Both the position numbers and the translations under genes were made by a program. Shown one piece after another: positions 57,064-63,641 of a DNA stretch of 64,000 bases. The notes under the pieces were generated by a model, which saw only the letters and a program-made list of their open reading frames with translations, ran no database searches and was not told the origin of the DNA. The DNA lies in assembly GCF_016765585.1 (NCBI RefSeq), contig NZ_JAESWC010000004.1, positions 235,285 to 299,284 on the forward strand. Direction: 5' to 3'. How positions within the stretch are numbered: position 1 is the stretch's first letter; each line of letters begins with the position of its first letter. The DNA comes from Clostridium rhizosphaerae. GTDB taxonomy: Bacteria > Bacillota > Clostridia > Clostridiales > Clostridiaceae.

Positions 57064-57781
57064 TTTCAGTAAGCTCCAAGAACATTTTTTCTAGTGATTC
57101 ATTAGTTTTAAAGTGCTCCCTTATTTCCTCTAATGTACCGCAAAATAATATATTTCCTTTATTTATAATAGCAACCCTATCGCAAATCTTCTCTGCAACT
57201 TCAAGCACATGCGTAGAGAAAAATACAGTTTTCCCACTATCTACATGTTCTCTCATCATTTCTTTTAATATATAGGACGCCTTTGGATCAAGACCAGTTA
57301 AAGGCTCGTCTAATATCCACACAGAAGGATCATGAATTAAAGCTCCCATGAGAACTATTTTTTGTCTCATACCATGAGAATAACTTTGTATTTTATCTCC
57401 TATTGCATCTGACATTTCGAATCTTTTAGCTAAACCTTCTATTCTTTCTTTTCTAACTTCCTTTGAAACATCATATATATCAGCCATGAAGTTTAGATAC
57501 TCTAGTCCTTTCAATCTTAAAAACATATCTGGGCTGTCAGGTACATATCCAAACTGTTTTTTAGCCTCTAAAGGCTTATCCTTTATACTTACTCCATTAA
57601 TTTTTATGTCTCCACCTTCTGGATTCAGTACACCTGTAATCATTTTAATGGTTGTACTTTTTCCTGCACCATTCGGCCCTAGAAAACCAAAAATAACTCC
57701 ATCAGGTATTGTTAGGTTTAAGCTGTCTACAGCCTTGGTTGTGCCATTATAGCTTTTACTTACATTGTTAATTTCTATCAT
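57056..57781 (-). CDS. ABC transporter ATP-binding protein
   Basis: A 241-residue ATPase: Walker A GFLGPNGAGKSTTIKMITG, Q-loop FGYVPDSPDMFLRLKG, signature YSHGMRQKIVLMGAL, Walker B VWILDEPLTGLDP and H-loop FFSTHVLEVAE. The layout is that of the ABC-2/CcmA-type exporter family. It is coupled to the permease gene by an 8-bp overlap. GGGGGAAGTTAT precedes the ATG. Confidence 0.95.
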   Translation of the reverse strand: MIEINNVSKSYNGTTKAVDSLNLTIPDGVIFGFLGPNGAGKSTTIKMITGVLNPEGGDIKINGVSIKDKPLEAKKQFGYVPDSPDMFLRLKGLEYLNFMADIYDVSKEVRKERIEGLAKRFEMSDAIGDKIQSYSHGMRQKIVLMGALIHDPSVWILDEPLTGLDPKASYILKEMMREHVDSGKTVFFSTHVLEVAEKICDRVAIINKGNILFCGTLEEIREHFKTNESLEKMFLELTENE

Positions 57782-57988
57782 ATAACTTCCCCCGTTTAAA
57801 AATTTTGCCGAAATATGTATAACTTATATACGTATTCACAACTATGTAATAATTATATATATATTAAACTGCAATTTCAAGTTATTAACTTCACCTTTAT
57901 GTGTTATTTAATAACCTATTTAACTATATTACCAAACTTTTATCACATTATCTGTATCTATCTTCAATTCTCTCCAATAATCTTGATT

Positions 57989-58567
57989 TTAAAACATCAT
58001 CCTTGTTAATAATATAGCCATTATTATGGCTGTCATATCTGCCAAAACAGCAGCCCAAAGAGTATGTCTTATTTTCTTTATATGAACAGCTCCAAAATAA
58101 ACTGTCAACGTATAAAATATAGTTTCAGTTGTTCCCATAATAACTGAGGACAATCTTCCTATATAACTGTCCGCACCATACTTAATTAAAATATCAGATA
58201 AGACCCCTAAAGCACCACTTCCGGATAATGGTTTCACTAATACTAGCGGTACAAGTTCAGGAGGCAGACCAATTAATTGAACAACAGGTTTCACTAAAGT
58301 TGTAAAATAGTCTAATGCCTTTGACTCCCTAAAAACAGCAATAGCAACCAGCATTGCTAAAAGATAAGGAAAAATTCTTAAGCATATTGATAGTCCATCT
58401 TTTGCTCCTTCAACAAAGCAATCATAAACCTTAACCCCCTTAACTTTGCCATAAACAATTACTGCTAAAATAATAATTGCAATTATTGATTTTATAAAAT
58501 AATTAAAGGAAAGCAATGTTTTCAAATACCCTAGTATATTATTAAAGTCATTTCCTATCATACTCAT
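57989..58567 (-). CDS. spmB: Spore maturation protein B
   Basis: A 192-residue nucleoside-recognition-domain (Gate) membrane protein: GAKDGLSICLRIFPYLLAML, GLPPELVPLVLVKPLSGSGA, LGVLSDILIKYGADSYIGRL and MGTTETIFYTLTVYFGAVHI. SpmB works with SpmA in spore core dehydration. A GAGAGAAGTAAGTA sequence precedes the ATG. It lies 45 bp after spmA on the same strand. Its presence marks the organism as a spore former. Confidence 0.96.
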   Translation of the reverse strand: MSMIGNDFNNILGYLKTLLSFNYFIKSIIAIIILAVIVYGKVKGVKVYDCFVEGAKDGLSICLRIFPYLLAMLVAIAVFRESKALDYFTTLVKPVVQLIGLPPELVPLVLVKPLSGSGALGVLSDILIKYGADSYIGRLSSVIMGTTETIFYTLTVYFGAVHIKKIRHTLWAAVLADMTAIIMAILLTRMMF

Positions 58568-58612
58568 TACTTACTTCTCTCCATTCTTTGCTTTTATATG
58601 CTGCACTCACAA

Positions 58613-59188
58613 TTAAAAATAACGCTGTAATATCTTACAGAAAATAATTCCCATTATAGCTGCTACAGTTGTAGCAATTATAGCCGGTATAATAATCTCT
58701 CCCGGATTTTGAGAACCGCTGGCCGCTCGAATAGACAGCACTGTGGTTGGAACTAATTGAATACACGCAGCATTAAGAACTAAAAATAAAGCCATATCAT
58801 TGCTTGCAGTACCTTTTTCTTTATTTAACCTATCCATTTCTTCCATAGCCTTAATGCCAAATGGGGTAGCCGCATTAGATAGGCCCATCATGTTGGCAGT
58901 TAAGTTCATAACAATGGCACCCATTGCTTTTTCATCCTTGGCAGCATCTTTAAATACAAGCTTTAAAACTGGTCTCAATAGCTTGGCTAACTTTTCTGTA
59001 AGTCCACTCTTCTCAGCAACCTTCATAACGCCACACCAAATACACATAAGTCCAACAAGTTTTATAACAAAATCCACTGTTGAACCAGCTGAACTTACAA
59101 CTGATTTTGATACTACATCACCTCTTCCGGTTAATAAGCCAAAGCCTATGCCGAAAACTAAAATAATAAACCAAATTACATTTATCAC
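58613..59188 (-). CDS. spmA: Spore maturation protein A
   Basis: A 191-residue Gate-domain membrane protein: VDFVIKLVGLMCIWCGVMKV, MGAIVMNLTANMMGLSNAAT, PFGIKAMEEMDRLN and NAACIQLVPTTVLSIRAASG. It pairs with SpmB. AGAGGTGATAA precedes the ATG. Upstream is a perfect 17-bp inverted repeat (59216-59253) that could regulate it. Confidence 0.96.
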   Translation of the reverse strand: MINVIWFIILVFGIGFGLLTGRGDVVSKSVVSSAGSTVDFVIKLVGLMCIWCGVMKVAEKSGLTEKLAKLLRPVLKLVFKDAAKDEKAMGAIVMNLTANMMGLSNAATPFGIKAMEEMDRLNKEKGTASNDMALFLVLNAACIQLVPTTVLSIRAASGSQNPGEIIIPAIIATTVAAIMGIIFCKILQRYF

Positions 59189-59215
59189 CTCTTTAGCCTC
59201 CCTTAATATAAAATG

Positions 59216-59253
59216 CTTTTAAGAGATGCTTAAGAATAAGCATCTCTTAAAAG
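59216..59253. promoter_or_regulatory. Perfect 17-bp inverted repeat in the divergent spmA / zinc-ribbon gene region
   Basis: Arms 59216-59232 (CTTTTAAGAGATGCTTA) and 59237-59253 are exact complements with a four-base loop, AGAA. Neither side carries a proper T run, and the flanking genes diverge, so it is not placed like a terminator. An operator, or an attenuator in the spmA leader 28 bp from its start, is more likely. Confidence 0.45.
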
Positions 59254-59337
59254 TATATGATGATGCAATTAAGAGTATTGCAATTAATTTTATATAGTGA
59301 TACCATTTAATGAGATATATTTTTGGGGAGGTTTATA

Positions 59338-59580
59338 ATGACCGTTAGAGATATAATGAAGTATATAGAAAGTGAATACAAGGTTATAAATCACACTCCT
59401 TGTGAAATGTGCGGCGGAGATTTTCTTACTGAAGAAATTCAAGTAGCAGTTATAGATAATATTCCATATGATATATGCTCATGCATTTGTTCAAACTGCG
59501 GGCATGAAAGAGTATTTGAATTTGGTGCCCCTTTTATAGAAGATAAAGTATCTAAAAAACTAAGAAAGAATTTAAACTAA
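59338..59580 (+). CDS. Small zinc-ribbon protein, YgiT-type
   Basis: An 80-residue protein with two CxxC pairs (TPCEMCGGDF and CICSNCGHERVFEF) forming a zinc ribbon like the YgiT/MqsA N-terminal domain. The DNA-binding helix-turn-helix of MqsA is absent, and no MqsR-like toxin is adjacent. GGGGAGGTTTATA precedes the ATG. It is co-directional with the small gene 12 bp downstream. Function unknown. Confidence 0.75.
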   Translation: MTVRDIMKYIESEYKVINHTPCEMCGGDFLTEEIQVAVIDNIPYDICSCICSNCGHERVFEFGAPFIEDKVSKKLRKNLN

Positions 59581-59592
59581 AGGAGAATACTA

Positions 59593-59778
59593 ATGCAGGA
59601 AGAAAAATTAAAACTACTTCAAAAAGACATTGATGAAGCTTTAGAAACGATTGAAAATATGGAAGACGGTCTTAAAAATGAAGGTCTTTCAACGGATGTA
59701 GTAAAAGAGAAGTTTTTATATCTTTCTCAAAAATTAGAAGAACTTGAAACTATTTTAAAGTCAGAAGGAATACTATAA
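59593..59778 (+). CDS. Small helical protein, possible Spo0E-like phosphatase
   Basis: A 61-residue, highly charged protein predicted as two helices: KLKLLQKDIDEALETIENME, a turn at NEGLSTDV, then LYLSQKLEELETIL. Spo0E-family aspartyl phosphatases have the same layout and end helix 2 with SQELD; here the motif reads SQKLE, so it is degenerate. The match is my inference and could be a generic coiled coil. AAAGGAGAATACTA precedes the ATG. It is in an operon with the zinc-ribbon gene and next to spmAB. Confidence 0.6.
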   Translation: MQEEKLKLLQKDIDEALETIENMEDGLKNEGLSTDVVKEKFLYLSQKLEELETILKSEGIL

Positions 59779-59780
59779 AA

Positions 59781-59809
59781 TAAAAGGTGCCTAAGCTTGG
59801 CACCTTTTA
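59781..59809. terminator. Terminator shared by the small helical protein gene and the GGDEF-EAL gene
   Basis: Perfect 11-bp arms (TAAAAGGTGCC/GGCACCTTTTA) enclose a seven-base loop, between convergent stop codons at 59778 and 59816. Confidence 0.85.
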
Positions 59810-59815
59810 ATTATC

Positions 59816-61909
59816 TTAAAGATTGTATTTTAAAAGCATATTTTCAAATTCATCCCTGCTTACAGGCCTACTAAATAGAAATCCCTGCATTTCAAAGCAT
59901 TTCTTCTCTACTAGAAACTTACTTTGCTCCAGTGTTTCTACACCTTCAGCTATAATACCAAGTCTTAATTTTTTCGCTATGTCTATAATTGCATCAATAA
60001 TAGCAACATAACTAGAGTTGCTGTTAATATCATTAATAAAGGATCTATCTATTTTAAGCGTATCAACTGGAATATTTCTTAAGTATTTAAGAGAGGAATA
60101 GCCCGTTCCAAAATCATCTAAAGCAATATGAATCCCCATATCTTTTAGTTCTCTTAAAGTTTTAACTATTAAATCCATATTTTTCATAGCCATAGTTTCG
60201 GTAACCTCAAGTTCAAGATACTTCGGATCTAGTCCAGTTTCCTCCAATATGCTTTTTATAACCTGTACAAGGTTTCCGTCTTCAAATTGACGAACTGAAA
60301 GATTAACCGCCACTCTCATCGGTGGAAAACCTAACTCCTGCCATATTTTGTTATGCTCGCACGCATTCTTTAAAACCCATTTTCCTATAGAAACTATAAG
60401 CCCTGTTTCTTCAGCTAAATCTATAAACTTGCCAGGCGGTACTAATCCAAGCTTAGGATTTTCCCAACGTATTAAGGCTTCCATACCTATAATTTTTCCT
60501 GTAAGTGCATTAAACTTTGGCTGGTAATGTAAAACGAATTCATTATTTTCTAAAGCATGATGGAGGTTATTTTCTATAACAATACTCTCATATACCTCCT
60601 TATTCATGCCAGGTATATAGAACTCATAATTATTTCTACCGCTGTTCTTAACCCTGTACATAGACATATCTGCATTTTTCATGAGAGTCAATGCATCCTC
60701 TCCATGTATCGGATATAAGCTTATTCCTATACTTGTTGTTATTCGAATTTCTTCACCATCAAAATTAAAAGGTTCCTTAATAATGCTTAATATTCTATAA
60801 GCTAAGTCAGCTGCTTCATCAGGGCTTTTTATATGAGATTGTACAAGTATAAACTCGTCCCCCCCAACTCTTGCTGCAAATACCGAGTCATTTACAAGAG
60901 TTTTGAACCTATCCGCTGCTCCTTTCAAAAGCTTATCCCCAATAAGATGTCCCATTGTGTCATTAACCTTTTTATATCTGTCTAAATCTATAAATAGAAC
61001 TGCTATCATTTCATCTTTTTGTTTTGCTTTATCTAGAGCATCCAAAATATATTCACTAAAGTATTTTTTATTTGGAAGATCTGTAACTGGATCATAATAA
61101 GCTAATTTTTGAAGTCTTTCTTCGGTATGTTTTCTGTCGGTAATATCTCTTATCATTTCAAGAACTATATACTCGTCATTGAATATTGTTCCCTTAGAGC
61201 TTACTTCTACATAAAGTGTTGTTCCATCTTTTCTCTTATGAATAGTTTCAAAAAGTATACCCTTATCATACTCTTCTTTTTTTTCGTTTGGAATTAAGCA
61301 ATCAAAATTACTGCATCTTATATCTTTTATATTCATATTTAAAAGCTCATTATAGCTATATCCATAAGTCTCAACTGCAGCTCTATTTGCCTCAATAATC
61401 TTACCATCTTCTCTGACAAACAATATTGTATCCCTTGCATTTTCTTTTAGTAATTGATATTTCTCTGATAAATCCTGAACTTGCTTATTCTTACTTATAT
61501 CCGTAAATAACACATAAATCTTTCCTTTTTCAATGCTAAAAGCATTAACCCGAAAGTATTTCTGCAAAGGCTTACAGTATTCTTCCATCTGTATTTTAAT
61601 TCCACCTAAAGCTGCACGACTTAATTCCTTAATCCAGTAGTCTTCGATACCAGGCACTATTTCTTTCAATGTCATTCCAGATATATTCTCAATTTGTATA
61701 CCAGTAATATTTCTGAAGTTATTATTCACCTTAATTATCTGAAAATCAACACCTTTTCCACTTTCATCACAAATAATTTGACTTTCAACTATTCCTTCAA
61801 CTAATGCGTCATAAAATCTACACAAAATATTTTCTTTATTTATTATCTCACCTTTGTTATCAATTATGTCCCATCCATTGCAAACGCCATTATTTATGCC
61901 GCATTCCAT
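59816..61909 (-). CDS. PAS-GGDEF-EAL cyclic-di-GMP signalling protein
   Basis: A 697-residue cytoplasmic protein. Two PAS-like domains (about 30-130 and 145-265, the second with GKIIEANRAAVETYGYSYNE and a PAC end EMIRDITDRKHTEERL) precede a GGDEF domain (YYDPVTDLPNKKYF; RVGGDEFIL near residue 350) and an EAL domain (MEALIRWENPKLG near 475; DDFGTGYSSLKYL; IIAEGVETLEQ). Both catalytic signatures look intact, so it may make and break c-di-GMP. No RxxD inhibitory site precedes GGDEF. The ATG at 61909 follows GAAAGGAGGAAATTC. The 42 codons of open frame above it lie in repeat elements and are unlikely to be coding. Confidence 0.93.
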   Translation of the reverse strand: MECGINNGVCNGWDIIDNKGEIINKENILCRFYDALVEGIVESQIICDESGKGVDFQIIKVNNNFRNITGIQIENISGMTLKEIVPGIEDYWIKELSRAALGGIKIQMEEYCKPLQKYFRVNAFSIEKGKIYVLFTDISKNKQVQDLSEKYQLLKENARDTILFVREDGKIIEANRAAVETYGYSYNELLNMNIKDIRCSNFDCLIPNEKKEEYDKGILFETIHKRKDGTTLYVEVSSKGTIFNDEYIVLEMIRDITDRKHTEERLQKLAYYDPVTDLPNKKYFSEYILDALDKAKQKDEMIAVLFIDLDRYKKVNDTMGHLIGDKLLKGAADRFKTLVNDSVFAARVGGDEFILVQSHIKSPDEAADLAYRILSIIKEPFNFDGEEIRITTSIGISLYPIHGEDALTLMKNADMSMYRVKNSGRNNYEFYIPGMNKEVYESIVIENNLHHALENNEFVLHYQPKFNALTGKIIGMEALIRWENPKLGLVPPGKFIDLAEETGLIVSIGKWVLKNACEHNKIWQELGFPPMRVAVNLSVRQFEDGNLVQVIKSILEETGLDPKYLELEVTETMAMKNMDLIVKTLRELKDMGIHIALDDFGTGYSSLKYLRNIPVDTLKIDRSFINDINSNSSYVAIIDAIIDIAKKLRLGIIAEGVETLEQSKFLVEKKCFEMQGFLFSRPVSRDEFENMLLKYNL

Positions 61910-61915
61910 GAATTT

Positions 61916-62005
61916 CCTCCTTTCACTCGGAACACTGGGCAGCCTAAACAGCTCGTTTCCTCTCGCTAGTCTGCCCGTAAAAGTCCATTTAGGACTTTTA
62001 CCTCC
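61916..62005 (-). repeat. Hairpin repeat element, copy 2 (next to the GGDEF-EAL start)
   Basis: Minus strand: GGAGG, hairpin 1 (TAAAAGTCC/GGACTTTTA, loop TAAAT), hairpin 2 (GGGCAGACTA/TAGGCTGCCC) around GCGAGAGGAAACGAGC, then AGTGTTCCGAGTG followed by AAAGGAGG, which is the ribosome binding site of the gene. Confidence 0.85.
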
Positions 62006-62163
62006 TTTCACTCGGAACACTGGGAACCTTTGCATACTCGCTTCCTTTCAGGTACAGGGTAACTTAAAATGTTGGCTTTCGCTCACAAGTCACCCGTCAA
62101 AGCCCATTTAGGACTTTGACCTCGTAAGATTCCCGTCGAAGTCTATTTAGGACTTCAACCTCC
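62001..62163 (-). repeat. Hairpin repeat element, copy 3 (interrupted by copy 4)
   Basis: Minus strand: GGAGG, hairpin 1 (TTGAAGTCC/AGACTTCGA), hairpin 2 left arm GGGAATCTT, an interruption, then hairpin 2 right arm AAAGGTTCCC and the standard end AGTGTTCCGAGTG-AAAGGAGG. The separated arms pair with one G-U, showing that they belong together and that the interior was inserted later. Confidence 0.75.
62044..62124 (-). repeat. Hairpin repeat element, copy 4 (nested in copy 3)
   Basis: Minus strand: CGAGG, hairpin 1 (TCAAAGTCC/GGGCTTTGA, loop TAAAT), hairpin 2 (GGGTGACTT/AAGTTACCC) around GTGAGCGAAAGCC, then a diverged end TGTACCTGAAAGG. It lies inside the hairpin 2 loop of copy 3, with AGG on both sides. 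Confidence 0.75.
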
Positions 62164-62257
62164 TTTTTTAACTCTGATCTTAACATTGTAAAAACAATGT
62201 ATTATACTTATGAAATTTATGCCATATTTCTACATATTACGAATGTTTTATATTATA

Positions 62258-62284
62258 ATATCGTATATTTTGTCGATTTACTTA
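62258..62284 (-). promoter_or_regulatory. SigmaD-like promoter candidate for the GGDEF-EAL gene
   Basis: Minus strand TAAG (62281-62284), exactly 15 bases, then TACGATAT (62258-62265), compared with the Bacillus sigmaD consensus TAAA-N15-GCCGATAT. It would give a leader of about 340 bases containing repeat copies 2-4. Confidence 0.35.
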
Positions 62285-62308
62285 AGTGTTAATTATTCGT
62301 ATAAATAT

Positions 62309-62343
62309 AAAAAAGAGCCTAACACTTTTAATAGGCCCTTTTT
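62309..62343. terminator. Intrinsic terminator after rubrerythrin
   Basis: Minus strand AAAAAGGGCCTA, ten-base loop, TAGGCTCTTTTTT, with one G-U pair and a T run. It lies 19 bp after the stop codon. Confidence 0.75.
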
Positions 62344-62361
62344 AGGTATGCAAATTTATAT

Positions 62362-62907
62362 CTATTTTGAAAAATATCTATCTAGTAAACCTTTAAATGC
62401 TTTACCATGTCTTGCTTCATCTTTAGCCATTTCATGAACTGTATCATGAACTGCATCATATCCTAATTGCTTTGCTAAAGTTGCAAGTTCTTTCTTTCCT
62501 GCAGTTGCTCCATTTTCAGCAATAACTCTCATCTCAAGATTTTTCTTTGTTGAATCTGTTACTACTTCTCCAAGCAACTCACAGAACTTAGCAGCATGTT
62601 CTGCTTCTTCATATGCAGCTTTTTCATAATACATACCTACTTCAGGATAACCTTCTCTAAATGCTTGTCTAGCCATAGCTAAATAAAGACCTACTTCAAA
62701 GCATTCTCCACTAAGATTTTCTTTTAAACCAGCTACTACTCTTTCGTCTAATCCTTGAGCAACACCTATTCTATGCTCATCTGCCCATATAAGTTCTCCT
62801 GCCTGCTCCTCAAATTTTTCTGCTGGTGCACCGCAAACTGGACATTTTTCTGGTGCAGCTTCTCCTTCATAAATGTACCCACATACTTTACATACAAATT
62901 TTTTCAT
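62362..62907 (-). CDS. Reverse rubrerythrin (peroxide reductase)
   Basis: A 181-residue protein. The N-terminal rubredoxin-like domain ([20 protein letters not shown], then VCGAPAEKF) has two CxxC pairs. A ferritin-like di-iron domain follows, with Glu and His ligands in [47 protein letters not shown] and [15 protein letters not shown]. Rubredoxin before ferritin is the 'reverse' order seen in clostridia, where such proteins reduce H2O2 and O2. The ribosome binding site AAAGGAGAAAATT is the 3' end of a repeat element (62914-63001). Confidence 0.95.
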   Translation of the reverse strand: MKKFVCKVCGYIYEGEAAPEKCPVCGAPAEKFEEQAGELIWADEHRIGVAQGLDERVVAGLKENLSGECFEVGLYLAMARQAFREGYPEVGMYYEKAAYEEAEHAAKFCELLGEVVTDSTKKNLEMRVIAENGATAGKKELATLAKQLGYDAVHDTVHEMAKDEARHGKAFKGLLDRYFSK

Positions 62908-62913
62908 AATTTT

Positions 62914-63001
62914 CTCCTTTCACTCGAAACACTGGGAGTCTTAGAGCGCTCACTACCGTTCGCAAGACTCCCGTTAAAGCCCATTTGGGACTTTAACCTC
63001 C
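62914..63001 (-). repeat. Hairpin repeat element, copy 5 (next to the rubrerythrin start)
   Basis: Minus strand: GGAGG, hairpin 1 (TTAAAGTCC/GGGCTTTAA, loop CAAAT), hairpin 2 (GGGAGTCTT/AAGACTCCC) around GCGAACGGTAGTGAGCG, then AGTGTTTCGAGTG followed by AAAGGAG. Just upstream (63002-63015) is AAAGTTTGCGAGTGA, which looks like the hairpin 2 remnant of another copy. Confidence 0.85.
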
Positions 63002-63060
63002 TCACTCGCAAACTTTCTTGATAACCTTTATTTATGAATAATAATTTTTTCTACAAGAAT

Positions 63061-63088
63061 ATAATACCACTTTTGGAAGGCTTGTCAA
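63061..63088 (-). promoter_or_regulatory. SigmaA promoter of rubrerythrin
   Basis: Minus strand TTGACA (63083-63088), 16-bp spacer, TATTAT (63061-63066). Just downstream, 63029-63045 is an imperfect AT-rich dyad (TTATTTATGAATAATAA) vaguely like a PerR box. The transcript would carry the repeat element in its leader. Confidence 0.6.
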
Positions 63089-63100
63089 TATACAAAAATA

Positions 63101-63127
63101 AAAAAAGTTACCAATTTGGTAACTTTT
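63101..63127 (-). terminator. Intrinsic terminator after glutaredoxin
   Basis: Perfect arms AAAAGTTACC/GGTAACTTTT with a five-base loop, followed on the minus strand by a T run. It lies 10 bp after the stop codon. Confidence 0.85.
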
Positions 63128-63137
63128 AAATACTTTT

Positions 63138-63365
63138 TTATAATCCTAAAAGTGAATCTATTTTTTCTTTATCAAAACCAAGAACTGTATCTTCATCAAT
63201 CTTTATAACCGGAACACTCATAAATCCCATTGTCATAAGTTCTTTTCTATAAGTTGGCTCTTTTATATTTCTTTCTTCGTAACTAATTCCATTTTCTTTT
63301 AGGTATTCCTTTGCTTGACCACAGTAAGTACAGGTATTGGATGTATATACTACAACATTTTTCAT
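63138..63365 (-). CDS. Glutaredoxin-like thiol reductase
   Basis: A 75-residue thioredoxin-fold protein with the CxxC active site in YTSNTCTYCGQAKEYL, the cis-proline in MSVPVIKID and the glycine-bearing end VLGFDKEKID. This size and pattern match NrdH/YruB-type glutaredoxins, which reduce disulfides. GTAGGGAGATAAT precedes the ATG. It neighbours rubrerythrin, a fellow redox-defence gene, but has its own promoter and terminator. Confidence 0.92.
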   Translation of the reverse strand: MKNVVVYTSNTCTYCGQAKEYLKENGISYEERNIKEPTYRKELMTMGFMSVPVIKIDEDTVLGFDKEKIDSLLGL

Positions 63366-63410
63366 ATTATCTCCCTACTTTCATTTTAATCAATAATAAT
63401 TATTAATTAC

Positions 63411-63440
63411 ATTTTACACTTATAATAATTTACTTGTCAA
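63411..63440 (-). promoter_or_regulatory. SigmaA promoter of the glutaredoxin gene
   Basis: Minus strand TTGACA (63435-63440), 18-bp spacer, TAAAAT (63411-63416), giving a leader of about 40 bases. Confidence 0.6.
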
Positions 63441-63641
63441 TACAATTATAGGTTGGATTATGTTAATTTTTTTTATACAATATTGTTAATAATATTATAT
63501 AAATGTAAAAGTTCTAATACCTTAATGAATCATAAAGATCCTTGAATGTTGGATATTTTACGATATCATTATTTTAAGAACCGTATTGCATTATATATAA
63601 AAGCTTTGTATTATAAAATATATTTAGATGGAGAATAAGCT

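Noticed and set aside
59338-59778. Toxin-antitoxin pair (MqsA-like zinc ribbon plus small protein)
   Set aside because: The zinc-ribbon protein lacks the MqsA helix-turn-helix, and the partner has no resemblance to MqsR or another toxin.
60854-60860. G7 run in the GGDEF gene as a phase-variation tract
   Set aside because: It is the Gly-Gly codons of the invariant GGDEF motif, so it is explained by protein conservation.
61910-62035. N-terminal extension of the GGDEF-EAL protein starting MQRFPVFRVKGG
   Set aside because: The 42 codons lie wholly inside repeat copies 2 and 3. A perfect ribosome binding site precedes the ATG at 61909, and the same FRVKGG reading appears before sufB for the same reason.
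62001-63015. Known c-di-GMP riboswitch before the GGDEF-EAL gene
   Set aside because: The conserved GEMM-I core sequences and tetraloop/receptor are absent. The structures there are the repeat elements also found before sufB and rubrerythrin.
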